Below are positions 17,744 to 27,625 of a stretch of DNA of 64,000 nt, in pieces. Within the stretch, counting starts at the first letter, position 1; each line of letters begins with the position of its first letter. The position numbers and the translations under genes were made by a program. The notes beneath the pieces are model-generated. The model worked only from the letters and a program-made list of their open reading frames with translations, did no database searches and was not told the DNA's origin. The stretch is from Laspinema palackyanum D2c (lineage in GTDB: Bacteria; Cyanobacteriota; Cyanobacteriia; Cyanobacteriales; Laspinemataceae): positions 62,001-126,000 of the forward strand of contig NZ_JAMXFD010000010.1 in NCBI RefSeq assembly GCF_025370875.1, written 5' to 3'.

Positions 17744-19633
17744 TTATTCCGCCTCTGGTTCCTCTTCCTCATCAGAGTCTAATTTTTCCTCTTCCGGGTT
17801 TGCTTTATCATCATCAGAGTCTGACTCTTCCCCTTCCGGGTTCACTTCATCCTCATCCGACTCTAACTCTTCCCCTTCAGTTTCTTCACTTTCAACCTCC
17901 TCTAATTCTATATCCAGCTTGACTAAATCTTCCTCGGAGAGTTCTTCTCTGAGCAATTGAGCCACACGCTGACGCATTTCTTGATGTCTTTCTACCCCTT
18001 CATAGGCGAAGCGATTATAACCTCCCCGTTCAATTAGGGTTTCGAGATCGGCAATTCGTTCTTTTGTGGGGGGGTGAGAAGACATGAATTTCCAAAAGGA
18101 ACTTCCTTCCCCATATTGTTCTTTCAGTTTCACCATGAGATTTCGCAATCCATCGGCAGAATAACCGGCAGAGGTGAGTAATCGGGTTCCGAGTACATCC
18201 GCTTGTTGTTCCATATCCCGGCTGTAATCTAGGACTAGGAGATTGGCTAATGTCCCTCCGAAGGGGACATATCGTGCCATGTTACTGATTAAGTTGCCAT
18301 GAGTGACCATTTGAAAGCCGTGAGACAGGACTGCATGAGCAAGTTCATGGGTGATTAATCCGGCTAATTGGGCTTCGGTGTCACTGTGGAGAATAGCTCC
18401 GGCATTGACGAATATTTTACCACCGGGAAGTGCAAAGGCGTTGAGATTTTTATCTTTAATTACATAAAATTCATACTCGAAATCATCCCGTCCCGAGAGT
18501 TTGGAGAGTTTTGCGCCAAGTTCTTGAACGTAGGCGACGATTTGTTCATCTTCAACCATTTCTAACTGTTCAACGGCTTGATTGGCGATACTTCTGCCGA
18601 TCGCAGATTCTCCTCGGGCTAACATGACTAAGGTTTCAACGGCAGACAATGCACCGAGAGGATTGCCGGTTAAGGCAACACCGATCGCCCCGGTTACAAC
18701 ATTCCCGATCGCATTTCCCGCGATCACTTTCCGAATGTATCCGCGAAATTTACTGAAGTTATCTTCGGCTAAAGTGGCAAATTCTTCAGCATCGGGATGA
18801 TCGGGGTTAAGTAGAGCAAATTGACGGGCGGCGATCGAGGCTTCTAGCCATTGTTCTGTTGCAGCAAGAGCTTCAATTTTTACCCGCAACAATTCCGGAC
18901 TATTGGGATAAAAAGTAGTTGCTCTTTCTAAGACTTCCACAGTTTTTTGCGGTTCTGCGTAAGTCGTGTAAGCTTCGGCGAGTAATAAATGTCCCGGTAG
19001 AAATTCGGGGGAAGCTTCTACGAGGAATTCTAGGGGAACAAAGATGCGAGATTCTAGTTGACTTTCCCATCCCGCTTGTGCTTCGCGCCAGTACACCCGC
19101 GAGGCGGGGGAGAGTTGTTCGGGATCCGTCAGGGGTTCGGGGAGGGTAGAAATTGCCGCTTGCTGCCGATTGCTGGAAAAAGGCGGTTTGACTTCCTGAT
19201 AAATAGCCTCTGCTGCGGCAATGTCTCCGGCGACAAACAGGCGATCGGCTTCTGCCAACCGTTCCAAATGGCGGCGTCTTTCTGCTTGTTTTGCCGCTTG
19301 TTCTGGATCTAACGTGGATTCTGCTTCCGATGTCTCCTTTGCCTCGTCTGAGGTGTCGGCATTGGGCGATTCTGGGTCCTCTTCCTCCTGTGGCAGGTCC
19401 TCTGCTTCGTCTGAGGTTTCAGGGGGAGGAGATTCCGAGTCCTCTTCTACCAGTGGGGGTTCCTCCGATGCGGTTTCGGGGGTCGGTTCGCTGGTGGGTA
19501 AGGTGGATCGGGTTTCGGTGTTCGCTTGCGCTAATCGGGAAGGGGATGGAAGGGGTAATTCCGCAAGTGCAGGTGTTGCAATGGGGAGTACCCAGCTAAG
19601 GGTAACGAGCCAGGAATTCCAGAGGAGTTTCAT
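17744..19633 (-). CDS. M48 family metalloprotease with acidic tails
   Basis: 629 residues. A signal peptide (to about residue 24) is followed by an acidic, Pro/Glu-rich stretch (~35-115), a TPR-like helical region (~130-290), and an M48 domain with THELAHAVLSHG (zinc motif HELAH) and the downstream region YSRDMEQQADVLGTRLL (Glu third ligand). The C-terminal ~70 residues are almost all Glu, Asp and Ser in a repeated pattern. The domain set is that of BepA/YfgC-like periplasmic proteases, where TPRs come after the protease; here helical repeats precede it. A role in outer-membrane protein quality control is plausible. Confidence 0.85.
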   Translation of the reverse strand: MKLLWNSWLVTLSWVLPIATPALAELPLPSPSRLAQANTETRSTLPTSEPTPETASEEPPLVEEDSESPPPETSDEAEDLPQEEEDPESPNADTSDEAKETSEAESTLDPEQAAKQAERRRHLERLAEADRLFVAGDIAAAEAIYQEVKPPFSSNRQQAAISTLPEPLTDPEQLSPASRVYWREAQAGWESQLESRIFVPLEFLVEASPEFLPGHLLLAEAYTTYAEPQKTVEVLERATTFYPNSPELLRVKIEALAATEQWLEASIAARQFALLNPDHPDAEEFATLAEDNFSKFRGYIRKVIAGNAIGNVVTGAIGVALTGNPLGALSAVETLVMLARGESAIGRSIANQAVEQLEMVEDEQIVAYVQELGAKLSKLSGRDDFEYEFYVIKDKNLNAFALPGGKIFVNAGAILHSDTEAQLAGLITHELAHAVLSHGFQMVTHGNLISNMARYVPFGGTLANLLVLDYSRDMEQQADVLGTRLLTSAGYSADGLRNLMVKLKEQYGEGSSFWKFMSSHPPTKERIADLETLIERGGYNRFAYEGVERHQEMRQRVAQLLREELSEEDLVKLDIELEEVESEETEGEELESDEDEVNPEGEESDSDDDKANPEEEKLDSDEEEEPEAE

Positions 19634-20084
19634 CTTAGCAACCTAGGGTGGATTTTGAGGGAAGACTGTTAAAGCAGGGGTGGAGTTTCGCGGCGATACT
19701 GCTCCCTATTGTAGAGATAAAATTTAGGAACGGGCAAAAGGGTGATAATTTTATTTTAATTCGCCTCAATTGCAGGGGGATATCCCTGGGGTGAAAAAGC
19801 GGATTACCTGCTCAGGATTGAGTGAAGTTAGATTGGTATTAGTTGATACAACAACAGGTTTAAAAGTCTATTTAAAACCCTTTATTTCCCTCCGCTATAG
19901 TTTAGTTTAATTCTTGTAGCTGCACCCGGTTTAGATAGGGGGGTTGGGCCTTTGTTTAATAAAATTCCCTCGCCTAAAATAGAGAGGGAATTGTTGTCAA
20001 AATGCCAAATATTTGTTGTGAATGGGTCAAGGGAGACTAGAGAAGCACAAATGGACGCGCCTTCTATCTAGGTAAACCGGGGTT
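19634..20084. other. Gene-free stretch containing a terminator
   Basis: About 450 bp between two minus-strand genes. The recognisable item is the terminator at 19963-19992 (separate entry). No small reading frame with family resemblance was seen. Confidence 0.5.
19963..19992 (-). terminator. Factor-independent terminator after the MBL gene
   Basis: On the minus strand AATTCCCTC and GAGGGAATT form a 9-bp stem with a 12-nt loop, followed by TTTATT. It lies ~90 bp beyond the stop codon of the MBL hydrolase. Confidence 0.6.
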
Positions 20085-20957
20085 TTAGACCGCAGCTAGA
20101 ACGGATTCACAGACATCTAAAACTAATCCTTCGCGCGCAAGAACTGAGTTGGGAAATGCTTCTTTAACTTCCCCATCCAATTTATCGAGAAATGCATCAT
20201 TGTGACTGGGGTCGTGGTGGAAAATGACCAGTTTTTTCACCCCAGCGGCTTTAGCGACTTTGACGGCTTCCTGCCAGGTGGAATGTCCCCAGCCATGTTT
20301 GGGGGATTTGGGATTATTATATTCATCATCACTGTACATGGCATCGTAAATCAATAAATCTGCATTGCGTGCCATGTGTAGAACTGTTTCATCCATGCGA
20401 TCGGGAAAATGTTCGGTATCGGTACAGTAAAAGACTGTATGATCCTTATAGGTGACGCGATACCCCATTGCACTATTGGGATGATTTAAGGGTCCGGTTT
20501 CAAAGTAGATATCATCCACATGAAACGGTTCACCACAGACCATTTGTGAAAATTTCAAATTCGCCTGCATTCCTTCTAGGGGAACCGGGGAATTGGGATG
20601 GAGAATTCTTTCGACAAAATGCTGTTCCATAGATACGGCATCTAGGGGAACTGAGCCATGAATATGTAGACTATTGCCGCGAATAAAGGCGGGGGTAAAA
20701 AAGGGAAAGCCCTGGATGTGATCCCAGTGGTAGTGGGTGAAAAACATATAGGCTTCTATAGGCATTTCTTTTTGCAAGGTTTGTCCTAAAACCTGCAATC
20801 CCGTACCCGCATCAAAAATCAGGCGTTTTCCACCAATTCGCATTTCCACACAGGAGGTATTACCGCCATAGCGAACAGTGTCCTTTCCGGGGGTCGGAAT
20901 ACTGCCTCGAACGCCCCAGAATTGGACAACAAACTCAGAGGAAGGGTTCGTTTCCAT
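20085..20957 (-). CDS. MBL-fold metallo-hydrolase
   Basis: 290 residues starting METNPSSEFVVQFWGVRGSI; I chose this ATG (complement of 20955-20957) because the FWGVRGSIPTPG core that opens the family follows closely. The metal site is HYHWDHIQG, the HxHxDH motif of the metallo-beta-lactamase fold, with further ligands in GPLNHPNSAMGYR, YCTDTEHF and HGWGHST. The overall arrangement is nearest RNase Z/PhnP-like phosphodiesterases, which act on nucleic acids or cyclic phosphates. Substrate is not known. Cytosolic, with no signal peptide. It lies downstream of aroC in the same direction, 130 bp away. Confidence 0.87.
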   Translation of the reverse strand: METNPSSEFVVQFWGVRGSIPTPGKDTVRYGGNTSCVEMRIGGKRLIFDAGTGLQVLGQTLQKEMPIEAYMFFTHYHWDHIQGFPFFTPAFIRGNSLHIHGSVPLDAVSMEQHFVERILHPNSPVPLEGMQANLKFSQMVCGEPFHVDDIYFETGPLNHPNSAMGYRVTYKDHTVFYCTDTEHFPDRMDETVLHMARNADLLIYDAMYSDDEYNNPKSPKHGWGHSTWQEAVKVAKAAGVKKLVIFHHDPSHNDAFLDKLDGEVKEAFPNSVLAREGLVLDVCESVLAAV

Positions 20958-21087
20958 ACAGGCTCTTACGGTTGTGTATTTGAACAAGTGGAACTAGCTT
21001 AACTGTGTCAACGATGGGACCGGGGAAAGGGATGACGATCGCCCGATGCCTCGATGTCTCAATCTAACCCGTTAAAGAGGGTAAATA

Positions 21088-22200
21088 TTACCCTGCTTGA
21101 CCCGGTTTTGGTCTGAATGTGCCGGTTTGACCCTGATGGCGTAAAAGATGATCGCAAAGCACTAAAGCCATCATTGCTTCTACCATTGGCACGGCTCTGG
21201 GTAACACACAGGGGTCATGCCGTCCTTTAGCTGCTAAGATGGTTTCTTCGCCTAAGCTGTTTACGGTTCGCTGTTCTTTGCGAATTGTAGCAGTTGGTTT
21301 AAAGGCAACTCGAATAATAATATTTTCTCCGTTGGAAATTCCCCCTTGAATTCCGCCAGAACGATTGGTGCGGGTGCGAATCTCGCCCTGCTCATCGGTA
21401 TAAAATTCGTCATTATGTTCACTACCTCTCATCAGGGTCCCGGCAAATCCGGACCCGATTTCAAATCCTTTACTCGCAGGCAGAGACATCACCCCTTTGG
21501 CGAGATCGGCTTCGAGTTTATCAAATACGGGCATTCCCAACCCTTTGGGAACGTGACGCGCTACGCATTCGACGACGCCGCCGGTAGAATCCCCTTCTCT
21601 GCCAATGCGTTCGATGAGTTCAATCATGCGATCGGCACATTCGGAATCAGGACATCGGACGATGTTGCTCTCGACTTGAGCGAGGGTGACTTGGTTGGGG
21701 TCGATGATGCCTTCTAAGTCTTTGATGCGCTTGACATAGCCGATGATTTCGACTCCGGCGACTTGGTGGAGGATTTTCTTGGCGATCGCACCTGCGGCGA
21801 CTCTGCCAATCGTCTCCCGCGCTGACGATCGCCCTCCCCCTTGCCAGTTGCGGATCCCATATTTGGCATCATAGGTGGCATCGGCATGAGAGGGACGGTA
21901 AGTGTCCGTCATCTCGTTATAATCCTGGGACCGGACATCCTTGTTTCGCACCAAGATACTAATCGGTGTCCCTAAAGTTTTCCCCTCAAAAACCCCAGAG
22001 ACGATTTCGCAGGTGTCTAATTCTTTGCGCGGTGTGGTAATTTTACTCTGTCCCGGTCTGCGCCGGTCTAGTTCAACTTGAATTTCTGCTTCGCTAATAT
22101 CGAGTTGGGGTGGGCATCCATCAATAACGACCCCTACACCCCCACCGTGGGATTCTCCAAAGGTGGTGACTCGAAACAGATGCCCGAAAGTGTTTCCCAT
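21088..22200 (-). CDS. aroC: Chorismate synthase
   Basis: The last shikimate-pathway enzyme, converting EPSP to chorismate with reduced FMN. Length 370 is typical. Signatures: [18 protein letters not shown] at the N-terminus, [17 protein letters not shown] (signature 2), and [16 protein letters not shown] (signature 3). The His in GESHG and the second conserved His in [11 protein letters not shown] are the acid-base residues. Its product feeds TrpE, which lies 17 kb away and is not linked. The start codon is well placed; the region upstream (22201-22421) separates it from the large kinase gene. Confidence 0.97.
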   Translation of the reverse strand: MGNTFGHLFRVTTFGESHGGGVGVVIDGCPPQLDISEAEIQVELDRRRPGQSKITTPRKELDTCEIVSGVFEGKTLGTPISILVRNKDVRSQDYNEMTDTYRPSHADATYDAKYGIRNWQGGGRSSARETIGRVAAGAIAKKILHQVAGVEIIGYVKRIKDLEGIIDPNQVTLAQVESNIVRCPDSECADRMIELIERIGREGDSTGGVVECVARHVPKGLGMPVFDKLEADLAKGVMSLPASKGFEIGSGFAGTLMRGSEHNDEFYTDEQGEIRTRTNRSGGIQGGISNGENIIIRVAFKPTATIRKEQRTVNSLGEETILAAKGRHDPCVLPRAVPMVEAMMALVLCDHLLRHQGQTGTFRPKPGQAG

Positions 22201-22421
22201 GATTGATGCTCAAACAGCGTTAGAACTTGTATTTTATCCGAAACTGCACCGTTTCGTCAGCGTTAGTCTCCCTCTTCTGTGGATTAGGGACGGGAAATTG
22301 GCTTGAGTTGAGGCGAATTCCCGCCAATCCACGGTTTTTCAGTCCTACGAGTACCGGATGGGGTCTGACTAAAGCAATCTGGGCAATGATTTCCTACGGT
22401 TCCGAACTCAAACAGCCGGTT

Positions 22422-25400
22422 TCATTCTCCAGATGGGTTTCCCAGATTGAGGGTTTGTTCCAGGGGAATTTGAATAATAAACTCTGTTCCTTTGCCGATT
22501 TCAGAAAGGCATTGCATGGTCCCCCCGTGCTTTTCGACGATAATTTCATAGCTAATGGCTAACCCCAATCCGGTGCCTTTGCCAATGGGTTTTGTGGTAT
22601 AAAAGGGGTCAAAAATTTTGCTAATCACCTCGGGTTTCATGCCAATCCCATTATCGGCGATCGCAATTTTAACTCGGTTGCCCTCAATCAGGGTGGTGGT
22701 AATCCGAATGAACGGTTCCAGCAACTGCACCGTTGTTGGAACGGCAGCAACTGGACCCGTGTTGACCCCATCTTCTCCCTTCATTTCCAAGGCATCGATC
22801 GCATTCCCCAAAACGTTCATAAATACCTGATTAATCTGCCCCACATAACAGGTAATCTCCGGAATCTGCCCATATTCCTTAATCACTTGAATCGAGGGGC
22901 GATCGCTCTTACCTTTGATCCGATTTTGTAAAATCATCAAGGTGCTATCAATATTTTCATGCAAATCCACGGATTTCATGTCTGATTCATCTAACCGCGA
23001 AAAAGTCCGCAGGGATTTGACAATATCTCGAATGCGATTCGCGCCTAATTTCATGGAGGCGAGGATTTGCGGAAAATCTTCGACTAAATAATCCAAATCA
23101 ATTCTGTCGATTTCTTCCTCAATCTCCAGAGTTGGCTCAGGATAATGGGCCCGATAAAGCCCCACCAGGTTTAACAAATCTTGCATATAATCATCGGCAT
23201 GAGTGAGATTCCCATAAATAAAATTCACCGGGTTATTAATTTCATGGGCAACCCCCGCCACCAATTGGCCCAAGGATGACATTTTTTCGGTCTGAATCAA
23301 CTGGCTTTGGGTGCGTTGGAGTTCCTGTAAAGTTTGTTGCAACTCCTGGCTTTTCCCTTCGGCAATTTGGGCCGATCGCCGAGCTTGAGTATAAAGTTCG
23401 GCTTGATTGATGGCGATTGCCAGTTGGTCGCAGACGGCTTCTAACAGTTCCATATCCTCCCGATTCCAAGCTTTAGTCCGGTGGTGACAAGTACAAGAAA
23501 TAACTCCAATTTTCCCTGTTTCCGTTTGAATGGGCATCGCCAATATTGCCCCATATTGCAGTTTCCTCAAAAACTCATGAAGGGTAAAATCCTTCACCTC
23601 GTTGATATCATCAAATTTTAGAATTTCTCCCTTTAAGAGTCCATTGACCATTGGTCCTGCTTGTTCAATACTATAACAGCCAATCAGGTTAATTAATCCA
23701 TGATTTCTCGATTCTGCCACCACTTCCCAAAAAGGTTCGGTCTCATTGTCTCGATACCAAAGAAAGTGACATCGGTCAATCTCCATCACCTGTTGGAGTT
23801 CCTGGACTACACTATCGAGAATAGTATCCAATTCTAATGAGTTTCTAATTTGCGTGGCAATCCGATTTAGCAAGGCTTCCCGTTCTGCTAATTCTCGATA
23901 TTGAGCTTCACTCTGTTGCAAGGCGAGCTCGGTTTGTTTGCGATCGCTGATATCGATGGTGGTGGCAATAATCCGATCAATGCGATCGTGATTATCCTCC
24001 AAGGGGCTCAAGGTCATCAGCCACCATTTTTCGATGCCCTCTGCCACAAAACGCTCCTCAAATGAGAGGGTTTTCCTCAACTGGACGCACTGGAGATAAC
24101 GAGGACGCCACAGGGCTGCCATCTCCGGTGGCAAGGCTTCATTCAAGGTTTTTCCGAGCATTTTTTCTAGCGGAACTTGGGCAGATTCTGCCATTTTGGG
24201 ATTAATCCCGGCAAAGCGAAATTCATCCCCCTCTAAAACTTCCAGAACAAAAATACTATAATCTATCCCTTCCCAAATCGCCCGCAAAAACTGCTCTCGT
24301 TCTTGTAATTCCTGTTCGATTTTTTTGCGGGTCGTCATATCCAAAACGGTCCCAAATAGTCGCACGACTTCCCCTTGAGAGTTCTGCTCAACTTTTGCTT
24401 TGGCATGGACGTACCGGATGGAACCATTCCCGTGAATAATGCGATGCTCTAATTCATAGGGAATCGCCAAGGTGACTGCTTTTTCTACCCGGTTTTTCAG
24501 TGCTTCGGCATCTTGGGGATGAAGCTTTTGCAAAAGCTGGGGAAAGGAAGGCGCTTCCTGTTCCCTATCAAAATCGTAAATCCGAAACAGTTCTTTGGAC
24601 CAAGTTATTTTTCCCGTTGCTACGTCAAACTCCCAGTTGCCTAGATGAGCGATTTCTTGGGCTTCTTCTAGGACTCGTTGGCTTTGTTGCAGACTGATTT
24701 CGACTTGCTTGCGATCGCTAATATCCTCGATCACCGCCAGAAAATATTGAGGCTCTCCGGCACCGTTGCGAATCATCGAGGCAGTCACATTCACCCACAC
24801 GGTGGAACCGTTTTTGTGCCGATATCGCTTCTCAAAGATGATGCTATTGATTTCGCCGTCATACAACTGACGCTCGGCCTCCCCATCAAACTCCGCATCC
24901 TCCGGATGGGTGATATCTTGATAAGTGAGAGTGAGTAATTCTTCGCGACTATATCCGAGACTGTCGCATAATTTTCGATTGACATCAACCCAGTTCCCCC
25001 CAAGTCCCAGATGAGCAATGCCCACAGCAGCCTGCTCAAATGCCGCCCGGAATTTGGCCTCACTTTCTCGCACTAAGGCTTCGGCAGAGATGCGATCGCT
25101 GATATCGGTAAAGGTACAGACTGCGGCATACAGTTCGGTTTCATTGGGACGAAACAAGGCTTGGGAATTGACCAAAATCCAGGTTAAACTCCCATCGGGT
25201 TTGTGAATTCCCATGATGCGATCGCGAAAAGACTCCCCAGTCCTTAAGGTAACCGCGAGGGGATATTCTTCCGATGGAAATGGCGAACCATCTTCTCTGA
25301 CTGCCCGCCAGCGCGGATCGATGGCGGTCCATCCCATCATCTGTTCCAGGCTCAAGCCGAGAATTCGTCTGGCACTTTCATTATAAGTATAAATAATGCC

Positions 25401-26201
25401 ATTGGCATCTTGCATGACGACCCCTTCACTCATCGCACTTAAAACTGAGCGATATCGGGTTTCACTTTCTTGTACCGAGGCGAGTAAACGCTCTTGTTGC
25501 GCTTCCATCTGTTTGCGATCGGTAATGTCCCGGGCAACGGCATAGATCAGGTCCCCTCCCGGACTAGAGGAACTCCAACCAATCCATTTATAGGAAGCAT
25601 CTCGGCACCGATAGCGATTTTCAAAATAAATGCTATTTTCGCCGGTTGAAAGTTTCGCCACTTGTTCCAGGGTTGAGGCGACATCCTCGGGATGGACTAA
25701 CTCTAAAAATGAGATGGAGAGCAATTCCTCTGTGCTATATCCTAATATCGTTTCCCATACCGGATTTAATTGTTTAAAATAACCGTCCGTCCCGGCAATA
25801 CAGAGTAAATCCAGAGATAAATTGAACCATTGTGCGATCGCTGTTTCCAGTTCCTCGGGTTGGCGACGTTCATTGAGGGTGCCTTCAATCCGCACCGGCG
25901 TCCCCTCATCATCGGCGATCGCCCAAAATTTACTGTGCAGGTCCCGGGGTTGCCCGTCAATCCCCACAATGGAGTAGTTCACCTCCACGGTTTCGGTTTC
26001 CCAAACCTGCGCTAAAGCTTGAACCACCTGCGATCGCCATTGCGGTTCAATTCCCTGTATCCACAACTCCGGCTGCTTCTCAAACCCCGCCACCGTTCCC
26101 CCAAACAGTTGCGCTGCCGCAGGGTTCAAATAATCCAGGCGATCGCCCCGAACATTAATAAATAAAATTCCCTCTTGAACTTCATCGAAAATCCGACTCA
26201 T
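22422..26201 (-). CDS. Multi-PAS/GAF sensor histidine kinase
   Basis: About 1259 residues from the ATG at 26201, chosen because GAGGGAGAG precedes it; the longer frame (to 26276) runs through that site. Six PAS-type modules follow one another to ~residue 760 (marked by LNPAAAQLFGG, NPVWETILGYSTEELL, YNESARRILGLS, VNRKLCDSLGYSREELL and others, several with PAC tails such as DISDRKQ). A GAF domain lies at ~780-930, then a coiled coil, HisKA with VAGVAHEINNP (His near 985), and HATPase with NAIDALEMKG, IADNGIGM and KGTGLGLAIS. There are no membrane helices or receiver domain. It is a cytosolic integrator of several signals. Ligands and target are unknown. Confidence 0.92.
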   Translation of the reverse strand: MSRIFDEVQEGILFINVRGDRLDYLNPAAAQLFGGTVAGFEKQPELWIQGIEPQWRSQVVQALAQVWETETVEVNYSIVGIDGQPRDLHSKFWAIADDEGTPVRIEGTLNERRQPEELETAIAQWFNLSLDLLCIAGTDGYFKQLNPVWETILGYSTEELLSISFLELVHPEDVASTLEQVAKLSTGENSIYFENRYRCRDASYKWIGWSSSSPGGDLIYAVARDITDRKQMEAQQERLLASVQESETRYRSVLSAMSEGVVMQDANGIIYTYNESARRILGLSLEQMMGWTAIDPRWRAVREDGSPFPSEEYPLAVTLRTGESFRDRIMGIHKPDGSLTWILVNSQALFRPNETELYAAVCTFTDISDRISAEALVRESEAKFRAAFEQAAVGIAHLGLGGNWVDVNRKLCDSLGYSREELLTLTYQDITHPEDAEFDGEAERQLYDGEINSIIFEKRYRHKNGSTVWVNVTASMIRNGAGEPQYFLAVIEDISDRKQVEISLQQSQRVLEEAQEIAHLGNWEFDVATGKITWSKELFRIYDFDREQEAPSFPQLLQKLHPQDAEALKNRVEKAVTLAIPYELEHRIIHGNGSIRYVHAKAKVEQNSQGEVVRLFGTVLDMTTRKKIEQELQEREQFLRAIWEGIDYSIFVLEVLEGDEFRFAGINPKMAESAQVPLEKMLGKTLNEALPPEMAALWRPRYLQCVQLRKTLSFEERFVAEGIEKWWLMTLSPLEDNHDRIDRIIATTIDISDRKQTELALQQSEAQYRELAEREALLNRIATQIRNSLELDTILDSVVQELQQVMEIDRCHFLWYRDNETEPFWEVVAESRNHGLINLIGCYSIEQAGPMVNGLLKGEILKFDDINEVKDFTLHEFLRKLQYGAILAMPIQTETGKIGVISCTCHHRTKAWNREDMELLEAVCDQLAIAINQAELYTQARRSAQIAEGKSQELQQTLQELQRTQSQLIQTEKMSSLGQLVAGVAHEINNPVNFIYGNLTHADDYMQDLLNLVGLYRAHYPEPTLEIEEEIDRIDLDYLVEDFPQILASMKLGANRIRDIVKSLRTFSRLDESDMKSVDLHENIDSTLMILQNRIKGKSDRPSIQVIKEYGQIPEITCYVGQINQVFMNVLGNAIDALEMKGEDGVNTGPVAAVPTTVQLLEPFIRITTTLIEGNRVKIAIADNGIGMKPEVISKIFDPFYTTKPIGKGTGLGLAISYEIIVEKHGGTMQCLSEIGKGTEFIIQIPLEQTLNLGNPSGE

Positions 26202-26306
26202 GCAACACTCTCCCTCACCATGCTTTGACCTGTCTCTAACCCTTAATCTTATGAACACCCCCTGTCCTTCCCTCAATATAAACCCCCCTCATTATTTTTA
26301 GCCAAT

Positions 26307-26338
26307 AAAAAAGCGCCCCTGTATAGGGACGCTTTTTA
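26307..26338 (-). terminator. psbA terminator
   Basis: AAAAAGCGCCCCT-GTAT-AGGGACGCTTTTT: a stem of about 13 bp with one mismatch and flanking A/T runs, placed ~60 bp beyond the psbA stop. A second, longer hairpin (AGACTGAC at 26345-26352 with GTCAGTCT at 26370-26377, and an inner CTATA/TATAG) lies between it and the gene and may stabilise the mRNA 3' end. Confidence 0.8.
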
Positions 26339-26394
26339 TCTTACAGACTGACTATATGTCGCGTATAGAGTCAGTCTAAATCTTCAGTTAAAAC

Positions 26395-27477
26395 TTAACC
26401 GTTGATCGAAGGAGCAGTCAAAGCAACGGGAGTTGCTTCGCCAGCAGCCAAGTCGAGGGGGAAGTTGTGAGCATTACGCTCGTGCATCACTTCCATACCC
26501 AGGTTAGCGCGGTTGATCACGTCGGCCCAGGTGTTGACCACACGACCAGTGGAATCAATGATCGACTGGTTGAAGTTGAATCCGTTCAAGTTAAAGGCCA
26601 TCGTGGACACACCTAAAGCGGTGAACCAGATACCCACAACCGGCCAAGCAGCTAAGAAGAAGTGCAAGGAACGGCTGTTGTTGAAGGAAGCATATTGGAA
26701 GATTAAACGACCGAAGTAGCCGTGAGCTGCAACGATGTTGTAGGTTTCTTCTTCTTGACCGAATTTGTAACCGTAGTTTTGAGATTCGGTTTCAGAGGTC
26801 TCACGAACTAAGCTGGAGGTCACCAAAGAACCGTGCATGGCACTGAACAAGGAACCACCGAACACACCGGCAACACCCAACATATGGAAGGGGTGCATCA
26901 GGATGTTGTGCTCAGCTTGGAACACCAACATGAAGTTGAAGGTTCCAGAGATACCCAAGGGCATACCGTCAGAGAAAGAACCTTGTCCGATCGGGTAGAT
27001 CAAGAACACTGCGGAAGCGGCTGCAACAGGTGCAGAGTAAGCGACGCAGATCCAAGGACGCATTCCTAAGCGGTAGGAGAGTTCCCACTCACGACCCATG
27101 TAGCAGAAGATGCCGATGAGGAAGTGGAAAATCACGAGCTGGTAAGGGCCACCATTGTAGAGCCACTCATCCAAGCTGGCTGCTTCCCATATCGGGTAGA
27201 AGTGCAGACCAATTGCGTTAGAAGAAGGAACAACAGCACCAGAGATGATGTTGTTTCCGTACAGCAAAGAACCAGCAACGGGTTCCCGGATACCGTCGAT
27301 GTCAACGGGGGGAGCGGCGATGAAGGCAATGATGTAGCAAACGGTGGCGCTTAAGAGGGTGGGGATCATCAACACACCGAACCAGCCGATATATAGGCGG
27401 TTTTCGGTAGAGGCGACCCACTCGCAAAAGCGGTCCCACAGATTGGCGCTCTCGCGCTGCTGTAAGGTTGTCGTCAT
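26395..27477 (-). CDS. psbA: Photosystem II D1 protein, Glu130 isoform
   Basis: D1 carries the redox-active tyrosine and most ligands of the PSII reaction centre and the Mn cluster. The 360-residue sequence is standard D1: Tyr161 in LIYPIGQG, Glu189/His190 in QAEHN, His198 in HPFHML and Ser264 in the QYASFNNSR region. The C-terminal extension after NFPLDLA is the piece removed by CtpA. Residue 130 is Glu (YMGREWELS), the form linked to high-light D1 (D1:2 type) rather than the Gln130 low-light form. It is monocistronic, with its own promoter and terminator. Other psbA copies are expected elsewhere. Confidence 0.99.
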   Translation of the reverse strand: MTTTLQQRESANLWDRFCEWVASTENRLYIGWFGVLMIPTLLSATVCYIIAFIAAPPVDIDGIREPVAGSLLYGNNIISGAVVPSSNAIGLHFYPIWEAASLDEWLYNGGPYQLVIFHFLIGIFCYMGREWELSYRLGMRPWICVAYSAPVAAASAVFLIYPIGQGSFSDGMPLGISGTFNFMLVFQAEHNILMHPFHMLGVAGVFGGSLFSAMHGSLVTSSLVRETSETESQNYGYKFGQEEETYNIVAAHGYFGRLIFQYASFNNSRSLHFFLAAWPVVGIWFTALGVSTMAFNLNGFNFNQSIIDSTGRVVNTWADVINRANLGMEVMHERNAHNFPLDLAAGEATPVALTAPSING

Positions 27478-27513
27478 ATTTCTTATGATTGCTATGAGGT
27501 TTTCGAGGTAGTC

Positions 27514-27531
27514 GGTAGAGGTTTCTCTACC
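27514..27531 (-). promoter_or_regulatory. Hairpin in psbA 5' leader
   Basis: GGTAGAG-AAAC-CTCTACC lies in the predicted psbA 5' untranslated region, ~37 nt from the ATG. Such leaders affect psbA mRNA stability and translation in cyanobacteria; function here is inferred from position. Confidence 0.45.
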
Positions 27532-27540
27532 TTGCTTACT

Positions 27541-27569
27541 ACCTTACACAACTTGTTAAGCTTTGTAAA
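27541..27569 (-). promoter_or_regulatory. psbA promoter
   Basis: On the minus strand TTTACA (27569-27564) is followed after exactly 17 bp by TAAGGT (27546-27541). The -35 element TTTACA is the usual form in cyanobacterial psbA promoters. The -10 is a weak match. Confidence 0.6.
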
Positions 27570-27625
27570 GGGTTTTCATAAAAATTTTTCCTGATTATTG
27601 CTATTAGATTTTCTTATCAATTGCC

